DNA of 64,000 bases from an uncultured Dokdonia sp. Lineage in GTDB: Bacteria; Bacteroidota; Bacteroidia; Flavobacteriales; Flavobacteriaceae. The position numbers and the translations under genes are program-made. Under the pieces are notes generated by a model. That model made no database searches. It was not told the DNA's origin and worked only from the letters and a program-made list of their open reading frames with translations. The stretch is from contig CANNDF010000003.1 in assembly GCA_947503305.1 (NCBI GenBank), forward strand, positions 1-64,000, read 5' to 3'. Of the stretch, positions 25,247 to 34,714 are shown piece after piece (the first letter of the stretch is position 1; the number at the start of each line of letters is the position of its first letter).

Positions 25247-26872
25247 ATGAAATCAAATCATTTATTTATCCTTATTACCTGTCTATTGATATTTTGCAAA
25301 AATAATAGTCAATCACAGAATACACTTTCAAACGAACTAGAGAATTTATATTTCTCAGAAATTGACATTTTAAATCATAAAGGTAAAATTACCTCAGATT
25401 ATTATTCAAACAACTTTAATCTAGTTAAAGATGAATTTCTAACGATTATTTTCACCTTAAAGAAACCATTGATAAAAAGCCTTCAAGAATTAGCTCCAAA
25501 CCTATCTGAGGAAGCGCTACTAAGCAAGGGAAATTTTCAATTTACATATTTAATAAATGACGAAATAATCTATGTAGAAAACTTAAATACTGGAGCAGGA
25601 ACAAAAAATCAAAAAGTAGAAAAACTTAGGCAAGTAATCCCATTAGTCACACCAGAGCGAATAGATTTTTGGGGGTGGTTCATGTGGCAACGATTTATGA
25701 AAATTAATGGCGGACAAGATGCATTTACAGAAGGGAATCACACTTTAAGTATAGAAGTAAGATCCTATTTAGAAGGAGATACATTAAAAGTTAGTCCTCT
25801 TTTAGCCAGAGGAAATATTGCTGTTGAAGTTCCTAAAATAGTTATCGATGAAAGTTTAGTACCTGTGCAGAAAATACAGCCTCATAGTGGTTGGGAAATT
25901 TCTAAAGCTAACTTTAATCACAATAAAATTGAAGGACTCAATAGAAAAATAGCAGAGGGTCGATTTGAAGACATTAATGGCATTGTAGTGATAAAAGAAG
26001 GAGAACTTTTAATAGAAGAATATTTTAACAATGCAACAAGAGATAGTTTACACAATACGCGATCAGTAGGAAAATCATTTTCCTCTACACTACTAGGAAT
26101 TGCCATTAAAGAAAGATTTATAAAAGACGAAAATGCTTTATTAAAAGATTTTTACGATTTAAAATCATATAAAAATTATAGTCCAAAAAAAGATTCTGTT
26201 ACATTAAAATCACTTTTAACAATGAGTTCTGGATTTCTTGGTAATGATAATGACTATGAAAGCCCTGGCACTGAAGATAAAATGCATGCTTCTAATAATT
26301 ATGTAACGTTTACATTAGATTTACCCATGCATAAAACAAAAGTAACCGGTAGAGATTTTGCCTACTTTACTGCAGGATCAAATTTACTAGGCGATATCAT
26401 TCATAAATCAGTTCCTGAAGGGCTAGATTCCTATGCTGACAAAAAATTATTTATTCCATTAGACATTACAAAATACAGATGGTTTTACACACCTCAAAAC
26501 GTTCCGTATACAGGCGGAGGTATCCGTATGCGAGCTATTGATTTTGCAAAATATGGACAGCTATATAAGAACGAAGGCAAATGGAAAGGCAAACAAATTC
26601 TTACTAAAGATTGGGTGAAAAAAAGTGTAGCTAGACAAGTAGCTTTAGACGATGTATATTATGGCTACCAATTTTGGAATAAAACATATACAGTCAATAA
26701 TAAAGAATACGAAGTATCTTATTGTAATGGAAATGGAGGCAATAGGATCCTGATCTTTAAAAATATTCCTTTTGTTATCGTTATTACTACTTCTGCATAT
26801 AATAAACCAGGCTCTAATGCTAATGTTGATAAAATGATGACTGATTATATTTTGCCTGCAATTATAGAGTAA
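25247..26872 (+). CDS. Exported beta-lactamase-fold serine hydrolase with N-terminal extension
   Basis: The 541 aa protein has a signal peptide ending NNSQSQ, an N-terminal domain of about 180 residues not assigned to a family, and a C-terminal class C beta-lactamase/DD-peptidase-like domain. The SxxK motif is SVGK (Ser273, Lys276) in the context RSVGKS. A tyrosine-containing segment AYFTAGSN and a glycine-rich GNGGNR near the end take the places of the other two active-site motifs. The group contains esterases, peptidases and penicillin-binding relatives, so the substrate is open. The AraC gene is divergent from it, and a strong terminator follows at 27020. Confidence 0.85.
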   Translation: MKSNHLFILITCLLIFCKNNSQSQNTLSNELENLYFSEIDILNHKGKITSDYYSNNFNLVKDEFLTIIFTLKKPLIKSLQELAPNLSEEALLSKGNFQFTYLINDEIIYVENLNTGAGTKNQKVEKLRQVIPLVTPERIDFWGWFMWQRFMKINGGQDAFTEGNHTLSIEVRSYLEGDTLKVSPLLARGNIAVEVPKIVIDESLVPVQKIQPHSGWEISKANFNHNKIEGLNRKIAEGRFEDINGIVVIKEGELLIEEYFNNATRDSLHNTRSVGKSFSSTLLGIAIKERFIKDENALLKDFYDLKSYKNYSPKKDSVTLKSLLTMSSGFLGNDNDYESPGTEDKMHASNNYVTFTLDLPMHKTKVTGRDFAYFTAGSNLLGDIIHKSVPEGLDSYADKKLFIPLDITKYRWFYTPQNVPYTGGGIRMRAIDFAKYGQLYKNEGKWKGKQILTKDWVKKSVARQVALDDVYYGYQFWNKTYTVNNKEYEVSYCNGNGGNRILIFKNIPFVIVITTSAYNKPGSNANVDKMMTDYILPAIIE

Positions 26873-27325
26873 CTAGTAAACTCATTCCATTTCACAACAG
26901 TAATCCAGATAGGATAAGGCTATTATATTAACCTATTTTAGTCCATACCCATCACACTGTTTAATATAGCATCAAATTCAAAGCAATTTGCTGTTTATGA
27001 TGCGTTTAATTTTAGAAGAAAAAGGGGGGCTTTCCCTAGAATATGATATTAGCCCCCCCTTTTTTAACTTCCCGATATTGGAGTGGATATTAGCGTTAAA
27101 AACCTTGATCAACATACGTATGGTATTTGTAGAATTAGTTATTTACTAGGGATGGCTGGTTGGCATATTGAGTTAAAAAATACCTGATAGACATTTTTTG
27201 AAAGTTGCAAGCCTCCATTTGTTTTAAAAAACCAAAACATAATTTAATCACGTTTATCCCCGATTTATTACGCTCATGTAAATTTGTTTTTACGGTAGTA
27301 TATAATAGACTAATTTGTGTGAAAT
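26873..27325. other. 453 bp gap before the first LytS/LytTR pair
   Basis: Apart from the terminator at 27020-27065 nothing coding was supported. The last ~100 bases are AT-rich and contain an ACTAATTTGTG word close to the TAnnTTTG type of flavobacterial promoter just upstream of the kinase start. Confidence 0.5.
27020..27065. terminator. Strong rho-independent terminator
   Basis: An A-tract and GGGGGGCT pair with AGCCCCCC and a T-tract around a loop of about 19 nt. It is nearly symmetric, so it could act on both strands. Confidence 0.85.
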
Positions 27326-28381
27326 ATGGGTGTAAAAAACAAAATATCGCTTTACTGGAAGTGTCAAATCATAGGATGGGGATTGGTTTCTCTATATTGG
27401 TTATATATCAGTTTAAACAAACATGATTACCCTATTTACCTATCTATCTTTAACTATATCCTAGATGTAGTAATCAGTATAGTACTAACCCACATATATA
27501 GGGTGTTGAACATAAAGTACAATTGGAATTCTGTAGGGATCACTAAATTACTGTTGATATTGATATTGACAGTAGTGTTCCTTGCATGCAGTTTTATGAT
27601 TTTAATGAATATAAAATGGTACTTTTTTTGGAATCATGCTACCCAACAAAACCTTGATTTTTTCACAATCCTAAGTTCTTGGGACCCTGTACTTATTACG
27701 GGACTGCGCCTTATGTCAATTTGGTTATTATCTTATCACCTTTATAGCTATCACAAAAGAGAGTTGTATATATCAAAACTAAATGCACAATTATTAGCAA
27801 CAGCAAAACAAGCACAATTAGACAATTTGCTCACACAACTTAATCCACATTTCTTGTTTAATTGCATGAACTCCATTAAATCATTAATCATAGAAAATCC
27901 TTCTTCGGCAAGAAGGGCTATTGATTTGTTATCTGACTTACTGCGATCATCTCTTGACCAAAAAGACAACGAACTCATTATAATCAAAGAAGAGTTACAA
28001 TTGGTAAGAGACTACTTTGAACTAGAAAAGATTAGATATGAAAATAGATTGGAATATGTGATTGATGTTGATCCTTCCCTAGAAACAAATAAAATACCAA
28101 AATTTAGTATCCAATTATTGGCAGAAAATGCCATAAAGCATGGTATAGACAAATATATTGATGGAGGTGCTATAAACATTTCTATTTTAAATAATAATGA
28201 TTGTATCCAAATAGATGTTATGAACCCAGGAAAGATAATGCGAAAACACAGCAATGGAATTGGGCTTAAAAATTTAAAGGAAAGATTGCACATTCAATTT
28301 GACGGAAAAGCAGATTTTACGATTGAGGAAAAAACGAAAAATAACGTCGTTGCTACTATTTTAATACCCAGAATAAAATGA
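27326..28381 (+). CDS. LytS-type sensor histidine kinase (pair 1)
   Basis: The 351 aa protein has four membrane helices in the first 140 residues, a short coiled linker and a His_kinase domain. The phospho-acceptor box is NPHFLFN at 173-179, the N box is LLAENAIKHG and the G box is GIGLKNLKERL. It has no recognisable extracellular sensor domain, so the signal is probably membrane-derived. Its last codons overlap the regulator start by 4 bp (ATGA), so the pair is translationally coupled. The neighbouring DUF1028-hydrolase gene follows the regulator by 39 bp and is likely in the same transcript. Confidence 0.9.
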   Translation: MGVKNKISLYWKCQIIGWGLVSLYWLYISLNKHDYPIYLSIFNYILDVVISIVLTHIYRVLNIKYNWNSVGITKLLLILILTVVFLACSFMILMNIKWYFFWNHATQQNLDFFTILSSWDPVLITGLRLMSIWLLSYHLYSYHKRELYISKLNAQLLATAKQAQLDNLLTQLNPHFLFNCMNSIKSLIIENPSSARRAIDLLSDLLRSSLDQKDNELIIIKEELQLVRDYFELEKIRYENRLEYVIDVDPSLETNKIPKFSIQLLAENAIKHGIDKYIDGGAINISILNNNDCIQIDVMNPGKIMRKHSNGIGLKNLKERLHIQFDGKADFTIEEKTKNNVVATILIPRIK

Positions 28382-29100
28382 GTAAAAAATATAAAACAAT
28401 CATTATAGATGATGAACGTCTTGCGAGACAAGAAGTAAAAAGAGCTTTAAAACCCTTTCCAGAATTTGAAGTCGTCGGTGAGGCCAGTAATGCAGAAGAA
28501 GCAAAATCTTTAATTTCTTCTTTGAATATAGATATCATGTTTTTAGATATTCATATGCCTGAAACATCAGGGCTTCAATTGTTGGAGGAGCTAACAATAA
28601 TCCCTGAAGTAGTTTTTACAACCGCTTATGATCAATATGCAGTGAAAGCTTTTGAATTGGATGCCCTTGACTACTTAGTAAAACCACTACGACAAGAGCG
28701 TTTTAATAAGATGATTGAAAAAGTAAAAAAAATACTGTCTGAAAAAGACAAAAATCAAACACCAGTGTCCATTCATCAAAAAGTGTTTATCAAGGACAAA
28801 GAAAACTTTCATTTAATTCAAGTAAGAGACATATGGTTACTGGAATCTATGGAAAACTATGCACGTATATATTATGGTACACATACTGTTCTCATAAAAA
28901 AATCATTGAATTTGTTGGAAGAAATTTTACCATCTCAACAGTTTTTTAGAATCAATAGAAAGCAAATTATAAATATTGATTACATAGAAAAAATTCATCC
29001 TCATTTTAAAAACAAACTACAACTGGTATTCAAAACAGGAGAAACTTTTGAAGTATCAAGTAGGCAATCTGCAAAATTTAAAAATTGGATCAGCTTATAA
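28378..29100 (+). CDS. LytTR family response regulator (pair 1)
   Basis: The 240 aa regulator has a receiver domain (about 5-120) with phosphorylation site Asp57 in MFLDIHMPE, an acidic pair DDE at 11-13 and the Lys in YLVKPL. A LytTR DNA-binding domain follows (about 135-240), including the ENYARIYYG and FRINRKQIINIDYIEKI stretches. It acts as the output partner of the kinase upstream and probably controls the downstream hydrolase gene. Confidence 0.92.
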   Translation: MSKKYKTIIIDDERLARQEVKRALKPFPEFEVVGEASNAEEAKSLISSLNIDIMFLDIHMPETSGLQLLEELTIIPEVVFTTAYDQYAVKAFELDALDYLVKPLRQERFNKMIEKVKKILSEKDKNQTPVSIHQKVFIKDKENFHLIQVRDIWLLESMENYARIYYGTHTVLIKKSLNLLEEILPSQQFFRINRKQIINIDYIEKIHPHFKNKLQLVFKTGETFEVSSRQSAKFKNWISL

Positions 29101-29139
29101 CAATTGCATTTTAATTCATTAATCAAAATATTTTAAAAG

Positions 29140-30912
29140 ATGTTACATTATAAAAAAACAAAATGTAAGCACCTAGTCTGTGCTGTTTTATTCATAGTAT
29201 TGGTTTCTATACCATCATATGCAACTTGGTCTATTATTGCTGTAAACAGAGCAACTGGAGAAATTGGTGTTGTAGGAGCTTCTTGTACTTTTGATGTGTC
29301 GGGAATTGCCTCAATAGTACCAGAGAAAGGAGCTATTGTCGTCCAGGCTGCTAGTAATTATTATGCACGCATGAAAGGTGTAGACTTAATGGAGTCTGAT
29401 GCTTCTTTGAAAACAATTCTTGAAGCTATGCAGAATAAAGAGTTTACTCCAGAACGCCAGCAATATGGAATAGTACTATTAAATGACAATAATGCCCCTC
29501 TAGTTTTTTCAGGACAACAAATAAGTGATTGGAGTGGATCTAAAATAGGAGATGATTTTGCTGTTTTAGGGAATATTTTAGTAGATGAAAAGGTGATTAA
29601 AAATGCATATGCAGCTTTCAATGATAATAGAGACAAATCATTAGCAGAACGATTAATGCTGGCGTTAAAAGCAGGAGAAATGGCTGGTGGTGATAAACGA
29701 TGTGGAATACAATATGCAAGATCTGCATTCATTTCGGTATACAATCCAAAAGAGGGCGCCATTTTAAGACTTTCTGTTCAAGGAATTACAGAAGGCGGAA
29801 AACCTGCCGTTACGCTATTAAATCAACAGTTTAAAAATTGGAAAGCACATCCATTAAAAAGGAACAAGATTTTAAATAAAAATGCTATTCGATCTTTTAA
29901 TGGGAATCTTATTTCAAAATCTAAACTAGATACTTTTATAAAACATCAAATGGACTCTCTAAACATGCCTGGTATGTCTATTGCATTTATTAATGATAAC
30001 GAAATTATTTATCATAGTGCATTGGGCGTTAAAAATATTGAAACGCAAGAAAAAGTGGATTTTAATACAATGTTTGATGCAGGCTCTACATCTAAGACCG
30101 TGTTCAGTTTTTTTGTAATGAAAATGGTAGACCAAGGGCTTTTAGATTTGGATACCCCTTTATACAAGTATATGGAATATCCAGATATAGCCAATGATGA
30201 ACGTTATAAATTAATTACAGCAAGAATGGTGTTATCGCATACTAGTGGATTCCCTAATTGGCGATTTATTAATGATGAAGGATATTACGATCCAGACAAT
30301 AAGCTTACTATAAAATTTCAACCAGGCACTAATTTTCAATATTCAGGAGAAGGTTTTGAGTATTTAGCATTAGTAATCGCACATCTAAAAGGAATAAAAA
30401 AAAATGAACTACAGGCTTTAATAAAAAAAGAGATTTTTGACCCTTTAGATATGGGTTACAGCAGTTTTATTTGGAATGACCATTTACAAAAACATAGAGC
30501 TGATGGACATTTTAAAGGTAAAGTAAATATCGGATATGCTATCAATGCAAAAAATCCAGATTTTATAGCCGCCGGCAGTTTGCAAACAGATCCTAAATCC
30601 TATGCTAATTTTTTAATTGCAATTATGAGTAGTAAACTCTTATCAGAAAAGAGTTATCAAGAATTATTAAAAATACAATCTGTTGCACCCACTGATATAA
30701 AATACAATGAAGCCAGTTACAATTATGGATTAGGAATCATGATTCACCCCTCTTCGTATGGAACCAATTATGCACATGGAGGTGAAAATTTAAGTCATAC
30801 CTGTCGTTATATGTTCAATATCGAGCAAAGTGTAGGTTATGTATTTTTTACCAATTCAGAATATAAAGAGTTGTTTGATAAAAATTTAGTTTCTTTTCTT
30901 TTACGTCAATAG
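29140..30912 (+). CDS. DUF1028 domain fused to a beta-lactamase-fold serine hydrolase, exported
   Basis: A 590 aa two-domain protein. A signal peptide ends at PSYA28, leaving Thr29 in TWSI as the first mature residue; this is notable because DUF1028 belongs to the N-terminal nucleophile hydrolase clan. The DUF1028 part runs to about 235 (GEIGVVGASC, GNILVDEKVI, GDKRCGIQYARSA). The C-terminal class C-like domain has SxxK as STSK (Ser316, Lys319), YSGEG in place of YxN, and HGG in YAHGGENL. Both domains look intact. The gene follows the LytS/LytTR pair by 39 bp and ends at the terminator at 30935. Confidence 0.88.
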   Translation: MLHYKKTKCKHLVCAVLFIVLVSIPSYATWSIIAVNRATGEIGVVGASCTFDVSGIASIVPEKGAIVVQAASNYYARMKGVDLMESDASLKTILEAMQNKEFTPERQQYGIVLLNDNNAPLVFSGQQISDWSGSKIGDDFAVLGNILVDEKVIKNAYAAFNDNRDKSLAERLMLALKAGEMAGGDKRCGIQYARSAFISVYNPKEGAILRLSVQGITEGGKPAVTLLNQQFKNWKAHPLKRNKILNKNAIRSFNGNLISKSKLDTFIKHQMDSLNMPGMSIAFINDNEIIYHSALGVKNIETQEKVDFNTMFDAGSTSKTVFSFFVMKMVDQGLLDLDTPLYKYMEYPDIANDERYKLITARMVLSHTSGFPNWRFINDEGYYDPDNKLTIKFQPGTNFQYSGEGFEYLALVIAHLKGIKKNELQALIKKEIFDPLDMGYSSFIWNDHLQKHRADGHFKGKVNIGYAINAKNPDFIAAGSLQTDPKSYANFLIAIMSSKLLSEKSYQELLKIQSVAPTDIKYNEASYNYGLGIMIHPSSYGTNYAHGGENLSHTCRYMFNIEQSVGYVFFTNSEYKELFDKNLVSFLLRQ

Positions 30913-30934
30913 CTAAATTCGGTACTACTAGTTT

Positions 30935-30966
30935 AAAAGTATCAATTATATATTGATACTTTTAGT
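30935..30966 (+). terminator. Rho-independent terminator after the DUF1028-hydrolase gene
   Basis: A 12 bp perfect stem AAAAGTATCAAT / ATTGATACTTTT with a 5 nt loop is followed by further T-rich sequence. Confidence 0.78.
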
Positions 30967-30974
30967 TTTATAGT

Positions 30975-31140
30975 CCATTCTATACATATTTTGCCTCCAC
31001 TTTGCTACCCTTGCTATAAAAAGAGTATTTCATTACCGTTGTACAAGAATTTTTGGAAAGAAAAAACCTAGAAAACTGGATTTCTAAACGACAACACATT
31101 ACCTCGCTCCTACTTGAAAAGGTCTACCTGACCTTTTCAT
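30975..31140. repeat. R2 repeat, copy 3
   Basis: This copy begins CCATTCTATACATATTTTGC and follows copy 2 (23580-23750) word by word to CCTTTTCATT, with scattered substitutions. It separates the hydrolase/two-component block from the ABC transporter. Confidence 0.75.
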
Positions 31141-31258
31141 TGGGCGGACACAAATCAAAGTTATAACACAACCCATCCTTAAAAAAGCACAATTCGGTAC
31201 AATCATTTCTATAAACAGGAATCCTTTTATGACATTTGAGGATATAAATAAATTATAG

Positions 31259-32179
31259 ATGATTCAAGTACAGAACCTTTCCAAGTCTTTTCAAAACATA
31301 GACGCCGTAAACGATATTAGTTTTACAATAGAAAAAGGCGAAATCTTTGGATTTCTAGGTCCCAATGGCGCAGGAAAATCGACCACCCTCCATATGATGA
31401 GTGCGCTATTAAAAAGCGATACGGGGACCATACATATAGAAGGTAAAAACAGTCATGAAAATGCAGAAGCCTATAAACATTTGATAGGCGTAGTTCCACA
31501 AGAGATTTCCTTGTATGAAGACTTATCGGCATATAATAACCTGATTTTTTGGGGAAAATTATATAGAATTCCTCCCAGAAAATTAAAGGACAGTATCCAT
31601 ACGACTTTAGAACTCATCGGATTATTAGACCGAAAAGACGACTTGATCAAAACCTATTCTGGAGGAATGAAACGCAGAATTAATATCGCTGCTGCATTAT
31701 TACATAACCCTAAAGTATTGCTTATGGATGAACCCACCGTAGGGATCGATCCGCAAAGTAGAAATCATATTTTTGAGGTTATCGAAACCCTCAATGCACA
31801 AGGAATGACTATTGTGTATACCACACATTATATGGAAGAAGTAGAACGATTATGTGATCGCATTGCAATTATAGATTCGGGAAAAATTATTGCACAAGGA
31901 ACACAATCACAATTAAAAGAATTGGTACAGACCAAAGAAAACATTCAGTTCGAGTTTCATTCACTATCAGAAACTCATGTGACGCAACTAAGACAGCTCC
32001 TACCCTATACGATGACACATACTAAAAATAAGTTATTGGTAGAAAGTACTGTTAATGAGCTATCAACAATAATCACCGCTTCCAATAAATTGCAATTACA
32101 GATCAAAGACATACATCTTAACAAAGTAAACTTAGAAGCCATTTTTTTAAGTCTTACGGGAAAACAGCTGAGAGATTAA
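31259..32179 (+). CDS. ABC-2 type exporter ATP-binding protein
   Basis: The 306 aa ATPase has Walker A GPNGAGKS near 35-42, a signature YSGGMKRR near 137-144, Walker B LLMDEPTVGIDP near 157-168, and the switch His in TTHYMEE. The ~80 residue C-terminal extension is as in CcmA/NodI-type drug or antibiotic exporters. It is followed after 27 bp by its permease gene. The substrate cannot be told from sequence; export of a lipid, peptide or drug is typical. Confidence 0.9.
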   Translation: MIQVQNLSKSFQNIDAVNDISFTIEKGEIFGFLGPNGAGKSTTLHMMSALLKSDTGTIHIEGKNSHENAEAYKHLIGVVPQEISLYEDLSAYNNLIFWGKLYRIPPRKLKDSIHTTLELIGLLDRKDDLIKTYSGGMKRRINIAAALLHNPKVLLMDEPTVGIDPQSRNHIFEVIETLNAQGMTIVYTTHYMEEVERLCDRIAIIDSGKIIAQGTQSQLKELVQTKENIQFEFHSLSETHVTQLRQLLPYTMTHTKNKLLVESTVNELSTIITASNKLQLQIKDIHLNKVNLEAIFLSLTGKQLRD

Positions 32180-32206
32180 ACAAACGTCCATTAAAAATCA
32201 ACCATC

Positions 32207-33322
32207 GTGATACTAACTATATTAAAAAAAGATTTAAGACTGTATTTTTCAGACAAGAAAGGAATTGTCATTACTTTTTTACTACCTATTATTATGATCA
32301 CTCTGTTTGCCTTTGCTTTTGGAGGAGTCGTAAAAAAGAAAAGCGCTCCCAAACCTATAAGCGTTTTAGTGGTAGATAAAGATGTTACAACGGCATCACA
32401 AGCCCTTATTACAAAACTAAATGCCATACCAGCTATTGATTTGATCCCTACGGAAGAAGAAGAAGCATTAACCCTTGTCCGAAAAGGGAAAAATACAGCA
32501 GTGTTACTATTTGGAAAAGGATTTTCTGAAGCTGTCGCTACAGATACAAAATTACCAATAGAATTAAAATACGATGCAGCAAGAGACCTGCAAATGCAGA
32601 TTATACATTCCATTTTAAAAGAAGGTTTCAACTACCATTTAGGCAAAGGAGATGTGATCAATACAGTAACGATCAATACGACTTCCGTAATCAAAGAGGC
32701 ATCTACCAAAGCCCATCCAGGTTTAGTACAAGCTGTAGGAGGAACAGCAATTATGATGTTATTATTTAGTATTGCTGCTATCGGTGGTGGATTGCTGGAT
32801 GAAAAAGAAGCAGGAACATTAAAACGTTTATTAATAGCACCAGTAAAACCTTTTGATATTTTACTATCAAAAATGGGAACAGCTATGGTGGTTTCTATAT
32901 TACAATTAACGGCCATGTTTGTCTTTGCATGGTTGGCCTTTGGCTTACCTATTTTTATGGATATCGTTACATTATTACTATTGATATTCTGTATCTCATT
33001 TGCCGTTTCTAGTTTTGGAGTTTTCTTAGTCTCTACAGTAAAAACACGTCAACAATTACAAGGGATGAGTACCCTTATTATCATTTTGATGTCGGCGATT
33101 GGAGGAAGTATGATCCCGATTAGTATGATGCCCGCATTCATGCAAAACATTGCAGTAATCAGCGTAAATTATTGGGGAATTGAAGGCTTTTTTGATATTT
33201 TTTGGCGACAATTACCTCTGTTAGAAATTCTTCCAAAAATGGGGATTCTGTTAGCCATTGGTTTAGGAATGACGCTTATTTCTTCGTTATTATTTAAGAA
33301 GAATATTATTGCTATAGAATAA
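32207..33322 (+). CDS. ABC-2 type exporter permease
   Basis: The 371 aa protein begins at a GTG (32207) and has the DrrB/YhfD-like plan. One N-terminal helix (22-42) is followed by a large extracytoplasmic loop (45-170) and then five membrane helices. It ends SLLFKKNIIAIE. It lies 27 bp after the ATPase gene and forms a two-gene exporter operon with it. Confidence 0.87.
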   Translation: MILTILKKDLRLYFSDKKGIVITFLLPIIMITLFAFAFGGVVKKKSAPKPISVLVVDKDVTTASQALITKLNAIPAIDLIPTEEEEALTLVRKGKNTAVLLFGKGFSEAVATDTKLPIELKYDAARDLQMQIIHSILKEGFNYHLGKGDVINTVTINTTSVIKEASTKAHPGLVQAVGGTAIMMLLFSIAAIGGGLLDEKEAGTLKRLLIAPVKPFDILLSKMGTAMVVSILQLTAMFVFAWLAFGLPIFMDIVTLLLLIFCISFAVSSFGVFLVSTVKTRQQLQGMSTLIIILMSAIGGSMIPISMMPAFMQNIAVISVNYWGIEGFFDIFWRQLPLLEILPKMGILLAIGLGMTLISSLLFKKNIIAIE

Positions 33323-33339
33323 TGAGCAATTGTCTTTTT

Positions 33340-33410
33340 AGGGTGTTCCCCTTCGGGTCAGGCTATCACTCATACGCCTCGCTACGCTGCGGGGTAACCG
33401 TTCTATCCTT
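33340..33410. repeat. GC-rich intergenic repeat of a type common in flavobacteria
   Basis: A GC-rich ~70 bp block stands out in AT-rich DNA. It runs from GGGTGTTCCCC through CTTCGGGTC and CCTCGCTACGCTGCGGGG to CCGTTCTATCC and can fold back on itself. I recall similar intergenic blocks from many flavobacterial genomes, but a search would be needed to confirm this. Confidence 0.5.
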
Positions 33411-33462
33411 AACACAATACTACTACTATTCTATACAAATCATCAAGCTATAAGTGTAGTAT

Positions 33463-34596
33463 CTATTTAATTTTAATAGCCGTTCGCACTCTTGACGGAT
33501 CCGTATCAAACTGATTCGAGAAGCTAAGTATCTCCCCCTTTCTATTTTTATGAAAACGAAAATCAAAATACTTACCTAAAAGTGCAAATTCAGTAGCGCT
33601 TATCGCTTTAATTTTTGTGCCGGAAGTCTCACCTTCTCGCATTAAGGTTAATTCACCATCTCTAATCACGATCTCACGAATGTAAGTACCATCTTTATAA
33701 GTTCCACAATACCCTCTTAACTCTTCATCAGGGATGATAACTGTTGGCCGTTTATAGGCAAATCGCATGCCTTGATTAATAGCCTCGGCTTCACCTCCCA
33801 AATGTCCCATATTTTCAATCATCCTAAAACCTAAGGTTAGATTACTATATGAATGACTTTCTAGTTGATTCTGTAATTTAATAGCATTAGGCATATCATT
33901 ATGCTCACTATTTAAAAATATCACATTGGCTGTAAGACTTTTATTGTTACGATAAAAGGCGTCTTCTAGTTGATATGGATACGCATTATCCCACCATAAC
34001 GTAGCATTATGAATGATGTAATTATTAAATAATGATGGCTGTGTAAAAAGTGTATAATATGTAAACAATCCTGCAAATGAAGTACCTACTAGTGTTCGAT
34101 TTGTCTTGTCGGTTCTATAACGCCCCTCTATTAAAGGAATAAGTTCTTTATCCAATACTTCTAAAAAACTAGATGCTCCTCCTGAAGTACTTATCCTCGC
34201 TATCGAAGTAGGTGTGAGATCTCTAGTCCTGTTTAATGTAGGTTGTGCCTTTACACCACTATTTGTAATACCTACAATAATGATCTCAGGAATAAAACCA
34301 TCATCCCAAAGCCCTTGATAAATGTGGGTAGTGACGCCAAACACACGGTAACCATCCAGTGCATAAAACACAGGATATATTTTTGTAGGATCACGATCGT
34401 AGCTTTCTGGAAGATTAATATGCAATGTATAATCACTAGTATTAATTTCAGATTGAAAATGGATGGATTCGCTACCTACTACAAACAAATTTTCAGGTTC
34501 TTTTGAAATTACTTGAGCATTACTTAATATAGGAAGTTGAAATACAAAAAGAATGAATGTATAAAATATAGAGATTTGATTTTTAAGAATTTTCAT
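33463..34596 (-). CDS. Exported esterase D / enterochelin esterase-like alpha/beta hydrolase
   Basis: This 377 aa protein starts with a signal peptide ending SNAQ. An alpha/beta hydrolase of the PF00756 type follows, with nucleophile elbow GTSFAG and typical PVFYALDGYRVFG and RYRTDKTNRTLVG stretches. The last ~80 residues (from DEELRGYCGTY) form a small extra beta domain. The likely role is hydrolysis of ester-linked sugars, siderophores or lipids in the periplasm or outside. It resembles the N-terminal half of the next gene, the fusion at 34715. Confidence 0.83.
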   Translation of the reverse strand: MKILKNQISIFYTFILFVFQLPILSNAQVISKEPENLFVVGSESIHFQSEINTSDYTLHINLPESYDRDPTKIYPVFYALDGYRVFGVTTHIYQGLWDDGFIPEIIIVGITNSGVKAQPTLNRTRDLTPTSIARISTSGGASSFLEVLDKELIPLIEGRYRTDKTNRTLVGTSFAGLFTYYTLFTQPSLFNNYIIHNATLWWDNAYPYQLEDAFYRNNKSLTANVIFLNSEHNDMPNAIKLQNQLESHSYSNLTLGFRMIENMGHLGGEAEAINQGMRFAYKRPTVIIPDEELRGYCGTYKDGTYIREIVIRDGELTLMREGETSGTKIKAISATEFALLGKYFDFRFHKNRKGEILSFSNQFDTDPSRVRTAIKIK

Positions 34597-34714
34597 TTTT
34601 AAAATAAGGTTATTTGTTACAGGATTTATAATTGCTTTTGAATATATTTTAACAAAAGTGTATAAAACATAGTTGTTATTATTTTATTGGTTATCGTTTT
34701 GATCATGAGGCACA

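Larger units (their letters stand above)
30913..31258. other. 346 bp gap holding a terminator, R2 copy 3 and the ABC promoter region
   Basis: No gene was found. After the terminator and R2 copy 3 about 110 bp of AT-rich sequence lead to the ATPase start at 31259. Confidence 0.6.
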
